Shown: piece after piece, positions 34,781 to 41,650 of the stretch
Position numbering within the stretch: position 1 is the first letter of the stretch
Layout of the letters: each line of letters opens with the position of its first letter
NCBI RefSeq assembly: GCF_001039355.2
Contig: NW_019776063.1
Coordinates: forward strand, 53,964 to 117,963
Reading direction: 5' to 3'
Length of the DNA stretch: 64,000 nucleotides
Origin: Lingula anatina
Taxonomy: Eukaryota > Brachiopoda > Lingulata > Lingulida > Lingulidae
Translations under genes and position numbers: made by a program
Notes under the pieces: generated by a model
The model's input: the letters and a program-made list of their open reading frames with translations, nothing else
Told to the model about the DNA's origin: nothing
Database searches by the model: none

Positions 34781-37700
34781 GGTTCCCATAATCCTATTGT
34801 ACTAGCAGGATCGATCCAACTCCAAGAGGACTCTCACTAAGTTGCATTCAGTTTAAGTGGCTTAAATGTCTGTCATGGCCACTGAAGCTGCTAGGGTGCT
34901 AGGGGGATAATTAACTTAAATGCAATTTAGCGAGAAACACCTCAGACATAGATCGATCCTGGTAATACAACAGGGTATGGGAATGGTTCCAGAGAGAGAG
35001 GTACCATAGTTCATTTCAGTTCAAATTACCTTGTTACCTTGTAGAGCACCATGTACTTCATTTATGGGAATCGGTCATCATACTTCTCCAAGATGAAGAT
35101 ATGTTAGTAAAAGATATCACTGCCAGGGCTGTGGATCACTTGAACAATTTTGATTGTGAAGAAGGTAAAGACAGTTTATAGTTTTACAAACATTTTAGAC
35201 CCATTGCATTGGTTTATGTATGCATCAAACATTAATTGGTGATTTTTAATTACAAAGACAAATGAAAAAGTGAAATAGACCAAGGTTCTTTATTCACAGA
35301 AGTAGCATTATTTCAGATTTGTTCTTAATGGAACTCTCCATGTGTTGAATATTCCCCACAGTCATACATGTATTCATTGTAATTCCTATAGAGAGCTCCT
35401 TTAAGCTCTAATTAACTTACTTACTTGGTTTGCAAATATTGAAAGCATTTAATTGTGATTAAAAGTTTTAATTATTATCATTATTATTATTATTTAGAAT
35501 CTGAAAAGAAAAACCAATGCCTGCAGCCTTCTATGGCTATAGATATCTGCATGAAGACCATGGTAGAACTTCATCACCAAACACATCCTGTGGAGTGCTT
35601 TACATTACTGGCAACATGGTTGCTCAGTGAAGAGAAGGTGGAGGTACGTCAGTATGCTTAGTAAACACATATTTTGAGGTCTTGACTTTTGATGCACTTT
35701 TTAATTTAAAGGTATTTGAAAGTGATTCATGAAAGCATTCATGTTTTTTTTTTCACAACCAAAATGTGACCACCTATTTGTAGGGATTAGTATATACTGC
35801 TAGTATTTAAATAAATAAATAATTGTATCAATGGTCTTGTAAAAAAAAAGAGATATCTTTTTAATAGATATAAATTATGACGAATAAAAATTGATTTATG
35901 CTGTTAGGTATTGTGCAATATTATTTTCTGCCCTGTGATCATTATCTTCTGCTTTTTATCTGTACATTCAACAGCTTTGCTGGCTTTTTATTCACCATAT
36001 TATTGCCAAACCATATTAAATTTTTCGTTTACCTGTAATTATCTAAGTGGCTTTGTTTCGTAAAAAAAGGCAGGTTACTTTTCACAAATTGGCATTTTCT
36101 CCATGTGACCTTGAATTCCCATGTGTCTTAAAACCTGTTACAGTCACATTTTCTAAATATACATGGTAACAGTAGTATATTGGTAGTGCTTTATGTAATA
36201 TTTACTTTTAATTTTCTAAGTGGCTTTGTTTTGTAAAAAAAAAATGCAGGTTACTTAAGTTCACACTTTTCACGAATTGACATTTTCTCCATTTGACATT
36301 GAACTCCCATGGATCTGAAAACCTGTTACAGTTCTTTTTCTAAATTTATAAATTGCACAATTCATAGTAACTGTAGTATTTTAGTAGTGCTTTATGTAAT
36401 ATTGCATCAAAATTTGCCAAAAATAAACTATTTTGTGCTCTTCATCATAAACACAAGAAATGGAAAATTTGTTACTTTGTTTACATTCACCAAGAGGCCC
36501 TGCAGAGTTGGAATGATCTGCCTAGAACAATTAGACTAGATAGTGTCATAAGGGATGAACCCATAGTCCTATTTTCTGCACTGCAACTTTTAGCATTAAG
36601 GAAAACCCTATTACTTACTACTCTCAAACTTCCAAGAATAATTCTTAGAATTATAATACAGTTTTATTTTGAAAAGCAGCCCGAAAAGATTATTTTCTTT
36701 ATGCAATTTTTAGTGAATTATACATTTTTTCACGTATTGGCATTTTTAAGGTGGGGTTTTGAACTGAAGCAGCATTGCTACTTACATGTTCTTAATGTAC
36801 ATGATATCTTTAGTTTAAAACCAGAACCACCATTGGGCTTGAAAATTTTATTAAAACTACATAAAAGGTCACATAAAAGTTATAACTACAATAAACGGTA
36901 ACTACTCAGCAAAGTACATCAACACGTATGTTAATGAATTGCAACACTTCAGATACAGGTAGCAATATTACTAAATTCCCATTTACTAAGCGCAGTTGTT
37001 CAAAATACCCGATACTAAGTGAAGATCATGTAGCAGATTGTGTAATGCCAATGTACGAGGCGCCTTCTGCCCATATTAGGGACAGGAGGGTGGGAAAATC
37101 TTCGACGCTTATGCTTAAGCCGATTCTAATTGAAGCAAAATGGGCTCAAGCACCCTTACACGCTGTCCAGCTTTAACGACTGCCAGGCTCTAACTGCCAG
37201 TTATTTTGAATGCGCCACGTGAGCTAGCTGACCAATCCCTGAGCCTGCAGCCTAAGTATCCCTCTAGTGGTGGTTTTAAATGCTATTCCCAAAGGGAAAG
37301 GGTACATATAAGCAAAGATTAATGATGATCATACTGGTTGCCGTGTATTTTCAGTGTTATTAGATTGGTGGAAAACTGTTTGATCTTTTGTCTTCAAACT
37401 TAAGAACTGATGAATATTCATAAAATACAGGTTGAGTTAGAAAATCAGCTTGAACAGACCATTTTTCCAAAAATAATGGTGTTCTTTGGCTTTTTTCAGC
37501 ATATTTTATCCACTGTTATTCTAATAAAATGAAAACCTTTTTATCTTTTGTTTTCAAGTTTACAGTACTGATGGATATTCATTAACTTACAGGACAAGTT
37601 AAAAAAATCAGCTTGATCGGAATATTTTTCCAAAAGTTATGTTGTTTTTTTTCTGCATACATTATCCATCATTATACAAACAGAAACAAAACCATTTTGT

Positions 37701-40700
37701 GCTTTGCTTTGAAATTTACAGGACTGATTCTTAAGACTAATATACATGTCAACTTTGAATATTAGGTTGATTGTTTATTTTTTTAAAGTTATGCTGTTTG
37801 TTTGTATATAAGTGGTTTTTCCACAGATTCAATTCATGTTAACAGTCTCAGTATTGAACTAATTAGATATGTAAAAGTGTTCTTTTGAAATTTTCTGCAT
37901 CTTAACAATTTTGTTAGTTGATAATAAAAAAATTATGTTAAATCTGTTATCTTGTATTGTGTAATAAAGAAACTAAACTCATATCAGTGCAGTTTGTCAG
38001 ATTCAATCCTTCACTATGTTCAGAATCTCAGAGTGGAGCAAATTGGACATTTAAATGGTTCTTTTGATGTTTTCCCCACCTCAACTATTTTGTTAGTTTA
38101 TCATATAAAATGATAGTAAATTAATTACTGTATTTTATATGATAAAGTGTTGAAAATGAAATCATTTCAGTACAGCTAGCTGTCTCTTGTTTACATGTTG
38201 GCATTTTCAAGATGTAATTTTGAACTTCCATGGGACTATAGGCCTATGTAACCTGCAGTGCATAATTAAAATTTGGTGGTAATTATGCTGTTAAGCATTC
38301 TGTATTATTGCATCAAACTTGGCAGAAAGCCAAATTTCGGGCATTGCCTCCGTAGTCGCCATTGAAAGAAAAACATTTTACTTATGATTCTCAAACTAAA
38401 AGGAAAGAACACAGGACTAAAAGTATATTATTTTTCTGTCAGTTTTGCAGTATTTTTGTGAAATGTTAATTTCTCACATATTGGCATTTTCAAGGTGTGA
38501 CTTCGAATTCTTATACATATTCATCAACAGTAACATGAGCACATAATAGAAAATCTGTGGGGGTTACACTCATCAGAATGGTGTATTTTGAATCAAAATT
38601 AGTAAAAAAATGGTGTACAGTTCTAACAAATATGTAAGAAAATGAAAACTGTCATAGAGGTTCTGTCTATATGTCAGCTTTGTTTCAGAGCTTCATTAGG
38701 ATGTGTACAATTAAGCATTGTTTTGCGGAAGCTACACATTTTTCTTTCTTTTGACATTGAAAGCTTTCTCAGTTTTGCTTTCAAATGCCAAACCATTTAA
38801 ATTGTAATTTTGCGTATTTTTTTTCAGATGGAAGAGTGTGTATTTGACAAGGGAGAGATAAATACCTATCAAGAAGAGGTGGCTTTTGCTCAGCTTTTAG
38901 CCAAACATCTACAAAAATTGCTCCATTACATGAACAGAGGAAGTGGCATGAAAAGTTTACATGCAAGTCCAAACATGATCAGAACTAATGAAGAATTGGA
39001 TAAAAAGTCTTTTATTATGCAAACTGAGCAAAACACATGCGTAGATGAACAGCAAATTAGAAATTTAAATCAAAGTAGTGTGCTCACAAAAGAAAGTCTC
39101 CCAGATTGGTCATCAGATGAGGGCGAGTCCCCAGCTTCCGCTATGGCTGATGATGATTTTATCAACACTACAAAAAGATCTGAGGTCCTCTCACTGGAGA
39201 ATGTATTTCAGGTTAGGAATCCTGATTTCCGCCATATGGATAGCAGATATGCTACTGCTAACAAAATTAAAGGACAGGCTACCAAGCAGCTTTTGTCAGA
39301 GATGTGTGGTATTCAATCTGTCTCAACAGCTCCACCTAGAGAAACAAGTGGGAAACCACCCATTACAACTGGTAAGGCATTGGGACATGAACAAGATAAN
39401 ATGAATGCGCTTGCTCCAGCTGCTGGTACAATATTCGGAGGCGGTATCGCCTCTCTGATCCTCTAGTTAAAATTTGGTGGTAATTATGCTGTTAAGCATT
39501 CTGTAATATTGCATCAAACTTGGCAGAAAGCCAAATTTCGGGCATTGCCTCCGTAGTCGCCATTGAAAGAAAAACATTTTACTTATGATTCTCAAACTAA
39601 AAGGAAAGAACACAGGACTAAAAGTATATTATTTTTCTGTCAGTTTTGCAGTATTTTTGTGAAATGTTAATTTTTCACATATTGGCATTTTCAAGGTGTG
39701 ACTTCGAATTCTTATACATATTCATCAACAGTAACATGAGCACATAATAGAAAATCTGTGGGGGTTACACTCATCAGAATGGTGTAATTTGAATCAAAAT
39801 AAGTAAAAAAAAAATGGTATACAGTTCTAACAAATATATAAGAAAATGAAAACTGTCATAGAGGTTCTGTCTATATGTCAGCTTTGTTTCAGAGCTTCAT
39901 TAGGATGTGTACAATTAAGCATTGTTTTGCGAAAGCTACACATTTTTCTTTCTTTTGACATTGAAAGCTTTGTCAGTTTTGCTTTCAAATGCCAAACCAT
40001 TTAAATTGTAATTTTGCATATTTTTTTTTCAGATGGAAGAGTGTGTATTTGACAAGGGAGAGATAAATACCTATCAAGAAGAGGTGGCTTTTGCTCAGCT
40101 TTTAGCCAAACATCTACAAAAATTGCTCCATTACATGAACAGAGGAAGTGGCATGAAAAGTTTACATGCAAGTCCAAACATGATGAGAACTAATGAAGAA
40201 TTGGATGAAAAGTCTTTTATTATGCAAACTGAGCAAAACACATGCGTAGATGAACAGCAAATTAGAAATTTAAATCAAAGTAGTGTGCTCACAAAAGAAA
40301 GTCTCCCAGATTGGTCATCAGATGAGGGCGAGTCCCCAGCTTCCTCTATGGCTGATGATGATTTTATCAACACTACAAAAAGATCTGAGGTCCTCTCACT
40401 GGAGAATGTATTTCAGGTTAGGAATCCTGATTTCCGCCATATGGATAGCAGATATGCTACTGCTAACAAAATTAAAGGACAGGCTACCAAGCAGCTTTTG
40501 TCAGAGATGTGTGGTATTCAATCTGTCTCAACAGCTCCACCTAGAGAAACAAGTGGGAAACCACCCATTACAACTGGTGAGGCATTGGGACATGAACAAG
40601 ATAACTCTATGAATAAAGGTGATGATAAGGCAGAGTTTGAAACTGTTTTGCATCAAACAAGACACTGCTTAATCAAATATTTACAAGAAAAAGTGGAGTC

Positions 40701-40914
40701 ACCAGTGGTGTATGGCCACAGTATGCCATTTGTCCAGATGCAAAAATACCAGTCCGAGGTGATTTCATTGTACAAACACTTACTTGCAGCTCACTGTCTA
40801 GAACTTGAACAGGATGTATGCACCAGATTTTGTTATAACCAGATGATTGGACAGTTAAAAAGCAAGTTTGATCATTTTGGTATGAATTGCCTTCTAGCAG
40901 AAGCCCTTGAGTAA
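14929..40914 (+). CDS. THADA: THADA, C-terminal half (18 exons)
   Basis: THADA is the animal counterpart of yeast Trm732. With the methyltransferase FTSJ1/Trm7 it supports 2'-O-methylation at position 32 of certain tRNAs, and it is a large cytosolic helical-repeat protein. Exons: 14929-15134, 15894-16003, 17331-17460, 19800-19916 (or allele copy 19131-19247), 20684-20806, 21709-21800, 22052-22138, 23714-23845, 24671-24839, 28902-29008, 29264-29714, 30951-31031, 31241-31281, 33842-33914, 34519-34672, 35045-35164, 35498-35643, 40033-40914. Every junction is AG/GT and every phase matches, giving about 1,070 codons without a stop. Diagnostic blocks typical of THADA and its DUF2428 region are KLCATRRSAGVPFY, VHSLNILRALFRDSRLGE, YVADG, and ARNASTLLFSA-like VRNASTLLFSAMMTRIFGVK. 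Vertebrate THADA is about 1,950 residues, so roughly 900 N-terminal residues are missing here. The last exon is unusually large. Confidence 0.93.
15170..15430 (-). repeat. SINE-like repeat, partial
   Basis: Shares GACAGCAGGTACC, CACTTGCCGCTCAGTATTTAG and AGCAGGGGTAAAATTCC (minus-strand reading) with 21480-21650, in opposite orientation. The class is inferred from the tRNA-like segment seen in the other copy. Confidence 0.45.
15427..15645 (+). mobile_element. THADA-intron MITE, copy 1
   Basis: Ends GGGCGTATTCGCAGA...AACGATCTATC and GGATCGATCTAATCTCTGGG are imperfect inverted repeats centred on a GATCGATC word. The core reads GGAGTCTCACTAGATTACTG and GTCCGTCCCGCCTAC, then GGGGGTAATTAACT. Other copies lie at 16046, 22271, 34230 (partial) and 34778. 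Confidence 0.75.
15894..16003 (+). CDS. THADA: THADA exon b
   Basis: Reads ILSIGEYFKKQLLESIHRGA then FELAYAGFIKMCHTLW, matching the RHRGAFELAY-GF-K block known from THADA. Enters in phase 0 and leaves after two bases of an Arg codon at GTAAGG. Confidence 0.93.
16046..16280 (+). mobile_element. THADA-intron MITE, copy 2
   Basis: Best preserved copy: left end CCCATTTCCATAGATTTTTAG then ATCGATCT, right end AGATTGATCTAAATCTGTGG then GAAAACACCC. The core CTCACTAGATTACTGTCAGC and GGGGGTAATTAACTATG is shared with copy 1, and orientation is the same. Confidence 0.8.
16640..17145 (+). repeat. Two related low-complexity blocks
   Basis: GGACCTTTTCCCAACTAAAAGGGCAATTTG near 16753 is echoed by GGAGCTTTTCCTGGCAAAAAGGG near 17081, each followed by a GCCTATGAGCC or TATGGGCC word. 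This looks like two ends of one old dispersed repeat. The open frame inside (16877-17140) shows no protein family features. Confidence 0.35.
17261..17338 (+). repeat. 39-bp tandem duplication spanning an intron acceptor
   Basis: The unit TTTGAATTTGGATTAAATG... through TTCTAATTAGGTGCACAG occurs at 17261-17299 and again at 17300-17338. It therefore duplicates the acceptor AG of THADA exon c at 17290-17291 and 17329-17330. Use of the upstream site would add 39 bases containing an in-frame TGA. Confidence 0.9.
17331..17460 (+). CDS. THADA: THADA exon c
   Basis: Completes the Arg codon and reads CTVRDLHQLPSSWLLDIMKD, then KLCATRRSAGVPFYVQ. The last block is among the most conserved stretches of THADA. 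The duplicated upstream acceptor is rejected because it would introduce a stop. Leaves in phase 0 at GTAAGT. Confidence 0.94.
17589..17636. repeat. (AT)n microsatellite
   Basis: About 23 AT units inside a THADA intron. Confidence 0.95.
17735..18185 (+). repeat. R1 repeat family, partial copy
   Basis: Contains both monomer types: the short one (CTTACAGGAATGATCAATAT, ACCAAGTTCGAAAACCC) and the longer one (GGCATTTTCAAGGTGTGACTT, GACCTTTGCTGGTCACATTT, ATGTAGTATTACATCAAAAA). It lies in sense to THADA. Confidence 0.75.
18272..18342. repeat. (AT)n microsatellite beside a TATGTACAGACACA word
   Basis: About 35 AT units directly after TTTTTATGTACAGACACATT, the sequence that forms the 5' end of R1 elsewhere. 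The remainder of an R1 copy is missing, so the AT array seems to have grown or inserted at the R1 end. Confidence 0.85.
18688..19294 (+). repeat. Allelic duplicate, first copy
   Basis: Nearly identical to 19296-19963 and separated from it by the n at 19295. The main differences are a roughly 50-bp longer AT array and a few SNPs in the second copy. It includes a full copy of THADA exon d. I read this as two haplotypes placed end to end. Confidence 0.9.
19131..19247 (+). CDS. THADA: THADA exon d, allele copy 1
   Basis: Reads AIVTTEPASTGGKCLIQALE then LLLKLALPSSEAEQERISQ, 39 codons, phase 0 to 0. It differs from the second copy by one Ala/Val codon. It should not be joined together with 19800-19916 unless a true exon duplication is shown. 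Confidence 0.75.
19296..19963 (+). repeat. Allelic duplicate, second copy
   Basis: See 18688-19294. This copy carries an AT array of about 29 units at 19625-19682 and continues without interruption into downstream intron sequence. Confidence 0.9.
19800..19916 (+). CDS. THADA: THADA exon d, allele copy 2
   Basis: Same exon as 19131-19247 with TTEPVS instead of TTEPAS. Because this copy is contiguous with the following exon, it is the one used in the joined model. Confidence 0.85.
20684..20806 (+). CDS. THADA: THADA exon e
   Basis: Reads VHSLNILRALFRDSRLGEAV then APYVADGLQAGIAGFNSPYW, ending with Ala. This is the HxLNILRALFRDxRLGE signature of the DUF2428 region. Phase 0 in and out. A join base (n, 20597) lies 87 bases upstream, in the intron. 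Confidence 0.95.
20998..21146. mobile_element. Small hairpin element
   Basis: ATCTTAAAAGCAGTCAGTCCAT near 21017 pairs with ATGGACTGACTGCTTTAAGAT near 21119. Outer CATTCCCATAGAC and GGTCTATGGAG words suggest kinship with the THADA-intron MITE family. Confidence 0.55.
21480..21650 (+). repeat. tRNA-derived SINE-like segment
   Basis: GTCGTCAGAGTGTCCACCTA followed by GGAGGATGTGAGTTTTAACC resembles a decayed tRNA-type A box and B box. Downstream sequence (GACATACCAGTCCTTTACAG, GGTACCTGCTGTCTCAC) is shared with 15170-15430 in inverse orientation. Confidence 0.45.
21709..21800 (+). CDS. THADA: THADA exon f
   Basis: Reads VRNASTLLFSAMMTRIFGVK then RSKEDMSKKN, leaving after two bases of a Cys codon. 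The exon carries the RNSSTLLFSALITRIFG-type block known in THADA. Confidence 0.95.
22052..22138 (+). CDS. THADA: THADA exon g
   Basis: Completes Cys and reads MTGRVFFHRYPSLFQFLLKG then LDEGTKNI. The MTGR-FF-R-P-L--FLL pattern is the family's. Both ends have canonical splice sites. Confidence 0.93.
22271..22490 (+). mobile_element. THADA-intron MITE, copy 3
   Basis: Diverged copy: GACCATTCCCAGAGACTAT ... GTCTGTCACGCCTACGG and GGGGGTAATTAACTATCG ... GATCAATCTAGATGGGCACC. Same orientation as copies 1 and 2. Confidence 0.7.
22930..23710 (+). repeat. R1 repeat family, near-complete short copy
   Basis: Begins with GTGTACATATAGCCATCACT and ends with GTCTGTACATTTGACAGCTTTG then CTGCCTTGTTTAT, the two ends seen in the long copy at 25160-28640. 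Three to four monomers lie between. The right end reaches the polypyrimidine tract just before the acceptor of THADA exon h. Confidence 0.75.
23714..23845 (+). CDS. THADA: THADA exon h
   Basis: Reads DQGQLHLHPGLYPILMVMGR then LFPAMVEGNDPKLNLPAYIP, ending FVI plus two bases. Corresponds to the HPS-FLLLLVL-RLY region of vertebrate THADA, with a PFVI-type end. The exon begins three bases after R1-like sequence, so its acceptor tract may be R1-derived. Confidence 0.92.
24671..24839 (+). CDS. THADA: THADA exon i
   Basis: Reads CAGSRVFKTRVMAGRALRPL then VFKDQLGSVLAQLTGYLPRD, ending HSQNLTHGILLQ. The VxxxRxMAxRALxPxV and NxxHGxLLQ words are family hallmarks. Starts after a split Ser codon and leaves in phase 0. 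Confidence 0.93.
27549..27776 (+). repeat. Dispersed repeat with (AT)n tail, second copy
   Basis: Same body as 11236-11430, again followed by an AT array (27741-27774). It sits inside the R1 copy. Confidence 0.75.
27820..28055 (+). mobile_element. Widespread non-autonomous element (GAGGTTATGTTTTCACCCCTG)
   Basis: ACCTCTGCCAAAGAGGTTATG, AACTCAAAAAGTTATGGACTG, GATTTTGATGAAATTTTCAG and GGCAGAGGTCTGTGCTCTCG then GGGTGCTTTTCTAGTT form a repeat I recognise from many animal genomes. The ends ACCTCTGCC and GGCAGAGGT are inverted repeats. I am not sure of its formal name. Confidence 0.7.
28902..29008 (+). CDS. THADA: THADA exon j
   Basis: Reads VEHLLKELSNLPSSIVQEAL then DVTVTGIMEAKWLIF, leaving after two bases of an Arg codon at GTAAGG. 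Fits the segment of THADA that ends in K-WL--R before the NPC-VTRA block. Confidence 0.92.
29264..29714 (+). CDS. THADA: THADA exon k (451 bp)
   Basis: Opens with ENRCPVTRAAYFHVAQAMLQ, matching the QNPCLVTRAVY region of vertebrate THADA. It continues through SINCDEVWNKLKELL and FLESPFYEVRLLVLQHLTLL to a GCLAQ end. The SPFYEVR-LVL-HL helix pair is a typical ARM/HEAT-like repeat. The frame stays open past the donor to 29762, but the next exon matches the donor at 29715. Confidence 0.95.
30951..31031 (+). CDS. THADA: THADA exon l
   Basis: 27 codons reading VFLVLVHHPCAKQFPWKLSS then GLWQSSQ, phase 0 to 0. The acceptor TAATATTCAG and donor GTAGCT are both usable. Correspondence to vertebrate THADA is weak in this low-conservation region but position and phase fit. 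Confidence 0.85.
31241..31281 (+). CDS. THADA: THADA exon m (41 bp)
   Basis: Small exon reading VQDLLIKVQKTSS plus two bases of Arg, with a strong TTTGTTTGCAG acceptor and a GTAGGT donor. It links exon l (phase 0) to exon n (phase 2). Confidence 0.82.
31683..33400 (-). mobile_element. DIRS-like retroelement, decayed, in a THADA intron
   Basis: On the minus strand the order is: a Gag-like tail (YQYKQRGIGRGYPYRGGRGR near 32640-32710); a reverse transcriptase start with W-K-GASDFLQSIILEGL and VSPIYCIPKKKG (32263-32562); the motif-A block LDIKDVFFHVPIHKDF near 32150-32210; then INWDKCSLQPCYSVEYIGYR and LTARRFAKIAGTCVAMTKAI then LPGKLLVRNTYH (31686-32070). This style of RT/RNase H is typical of DIRS-like elements. 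Motifs B and C, including the catalytic aspartate pair, are missing between 32070 and 32140, and frames are broken, so it is inactive. It is antisense to THADA. Confidence 0.75.
33842..33914 (+). CDS. THADA: THADA exon n
   Basis: Completes Arg, then DEVRSAACRLIGVILPLLYN followed by QLEQ. The DEVR-A--RLIG word fits an ARM/HEAT-like helix. Phase 0 out at GTAAAG. Confidence 0.88.
34230..34375 (+). mobile_element. THADA-intron MITE, partial copy 4
   Basis: Only the right part is clear: GCTGATTGCAATTGGCAAGAA, CCCCTGCAGG, GTTGGGTCGATCCAAGTAGA and TCTATGGGAATGGGG. Confidence 0.55.
34519..34672 (+). CDS. THADA: THADA exon o
   Basis: Reads DQFEEDLLIDSLSIIKASCD then EQNVSVREACAMVLAQPEMT, ending VL plus one base of the next codon. 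Helical, consistent with the C-terminal repeats. Donor GTAGAT is acceptable. Confidence 0.9.
34713..34777. repeat. (CA)n/(GA)n microsatellite
   Basis: A short CACACA run followed by about 21 GA units from 34736. Confidence 0.9.
34778..34992 (+). mobile_element. THADA-intron MITE, copy 5
   Basis: GGGTTCCCATAATCCTATTG, GATCGATCCAACTCC, GACTCTCACTAAGTTGCATTC, GGGGGATAATTAAC and AGATCGATCCTGGTAATAC, then GGGAATGGTTCC. It starts immediately after the GA array and is oriented like the others. Confidence 0.75.
35045..35164 (+). CDS. THADA: THADA exon p
   Basis: Reads HHVLHLWESVIILLQDEDML then VKDITARAVDHLNNFDCEE. This matches the LWxxxLTLLQxExxxVRDAA region of vertebrate THADA. Split codons on both sides agree with the neighbours. 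Confidence 0.93.
35498..35643 (+). CDS. THADA: THADA exon q
   Basis: Reads SEKKNQCLQPSMAIDICMKT then HPVECFTLLATWLLSEEKVE. The L-LL-WLLxE block corresponds to the GLPILLGWLLGE region of vertebrate THADA. The acceptor is an ATT microsatellite ending TATTTAG. Confidence 0.92.
35930..36830 (+). repeat. R1 repeat family copy
   Basis: Includes TCTGTACATTCAACAGCTTTG at 35962 (the R1 right-end word) and three monomers with CATTTTCTCCATGTGACCTTG, GTAATATTGCATCAAAATTTG and ACTTCCAAGAATAATTCTTAG. Sense to THADA. Confidence 0.7.
36835..37330. other. Unexplained 500-bp unique stretch between two R1 blocks
   Basis: Base composition is less AT-rich than the flanks. An 82-codon frame at 36928-37176 has no family features. 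It may be an insertion that split one R1 copy in two (35930-36830 and 37340-38540). Confidence 0.4.
37335..38540 (+). repeat. R1 repeat family copy
   Basis: Successive monomers with TCTTCAAACTTAAGAACTGA, GCTTGATCGGAATATTTTTCC, CAGTCTCAGTATTGAACTAA and GTAATTTTGAACTTCCATGG. Its right part (from 38266) is repeated after the join at 39400. Confidence 0.75.
38266..39399 (+). repeat. Allelic duplicate of the terminal-exon region, first copy
   Basis: Over 98 percent identical by eye to 39467-40604, including intron, acceptor and the first 190 codons of the terminal exon. It ends abruptly at the n (39400). Confidence 0.9.
38828..39399 (+). pseudogene. THADA: THADA terminal exon, allele copy truncated by the assembly join
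   Basis: Same reading as 40033-40604 with a few amino-acid differences (NMIRTNEELDKKS here, NMMRTNEELDEKS there). The frame is cut by the n at 39400. It is an assembly artefact rather than a true broken gene copy. Confidence 0.85.
39401..39466 (+). other. 66-bp foreign-looking filler between allele copies
   Basis: This GC-richer segment is absent from both allele copies. It reads exactly from ATG to TAG as 21 codons (MNALAPAAGTIFGGGIASLI then L). It ends CTGATCCTCTAG, which looks like cloning-vector polylinker. I suspect vector or adaptor sequence, or a contig-end chimera. Confidence 0.6.
39467..40604 (+). repeat. Allelic duplicate of the terminal-exon region, second copy
   Basis: Counterpart of 38266-39399. 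This copy continues through the rest of the exon and is the one to use. Confidence 0.9.
40033..40914 (+). CDS. THADA: THADA terminal exon (293 codons)
   Basis: Enters in phase 0 and opens MEECVFDKGEINTYQEEVAF then AQLLAKHLQKLLHY, matching the VEEDYLFEKAEVNFWAE region near the vertebrate C-terminus. Residues about 50-190 form a polar, probably disordered insert (SDEGESPASSMADDD, APPRETSGKPPITTG). A helical end follows (FVQMQKYQSEVISLYKHLLA, then FCYNQMIGQL). In vertebrates this part is about 110-120 residues, so this animal has a much longer tail. Stop TAA at 40912-40914. Confidence 0.93.
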   Translation: MEECVFDKGEINTYQEEVAFAQLLAKHLQKLLHYMNRGSGMKSLHASPNMMRTNEELDEKSFIMQTEQNTCVDEQQIRNLNQSSVLTKESLPDWSSDEGESPASSMADDDFINTTKRSEVLSLENVFQVRNPDFRHMDSRYATANKIKGQATKQLLSEMCGIQSVSTAPPRETSGKPPITTGEALGHEQDNSMNKGDDKAEFETVLHQTRHCLIKYLQEKVESPVVYGHSMPFVQMQKYQSEVISLYKHLLAAHCLELEQDVCTRFCYNQMIGQLKSKFDHFGMNCLLAEALE

Positions 40915-41500
40915 TTCCTTGGGGACACTTTATGAAACATCAGTAAAATGATTAAGGTATAGGGCATTCTGCTTTGAGTTCTCTTGATTGAGGAAATATT
41001 TTTATTTATGCATGTTGATTCTGGATTTTCTTCATGTACAATGTAGTTTAATCATTTTGGTATGAATTGTCATCTAACAGAACCCCTTGGGTAATCCATT
41101 ATTGCAAGAAAAAATTGGGGGTTAAGGATGAAGATGAACGCAATCTCATTACAGTACTTTATTGTCTGATAGTTATTTGAGGAGGTATAACACTTTAAGT
41201 AGGAGGTATAACACTTTAGGAGGTATAAGTTTCCTCAAAGTAAGATTGAGACCAGTCTGAAAGCTAATTATAACCTCCAACCCATGAAAGATTGCATTTA
41301 TTCATTATATCCAAGCTTTGCTTGATGGAATGTGCCTGGGATTTCATAAAACAAGCTCCATTATCAAACTACTAGTGTATTTGTCATGATAGGGGTATTG
41401 TTGAAGTGGTAATTTTATTAAATAGGATATCTTTGGTAATTCAACTCGTATCAAGACTTTGAAACATCTATTGATGTCAAAGACTGCATTCACATCGAGT
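40915..41500 (+). other. Probable THADA 3' UTR and intergenic DNA
   Basis: A partly repeated copy of the exon end (TTTAATCATTTTGGTATGAATTG at 41047, CTAACAGAACCCCTTGGGTAAT) lies about 180 bases after the original (40868), a local duplication of the last 50 coding bases. I see no clear AATAAA here, so the poly(A) site is not placed. Confidence 0.45.
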
Positions 41501-41502
41501 TG

Positions 41503-41650
41503 AGCCATTGCTCTACAAAATCACGAACTAAATATGGCGGACATACATGAAAGGAAAACCGCCTAATCTTTTAATAGTCTCCCTGCCTCTCACACGCCTC
41601 CCCATGCGTCGTCCCTGTGGGGGTACAGTCATTAAATCTCGGCTCTTGTG
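41503..41650. mobile_element. One-armed copy of the 12851-13388 MITE
   Basis: AAATATGGCGGACATACATGAAAGG, then ACCGCCTAATCTTTTAATAGT and GCCTCTCACACGCCTCCCCA. It carries the 16-base segment found in the right but not the left arm of the first copy. Confidence 0.8.
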
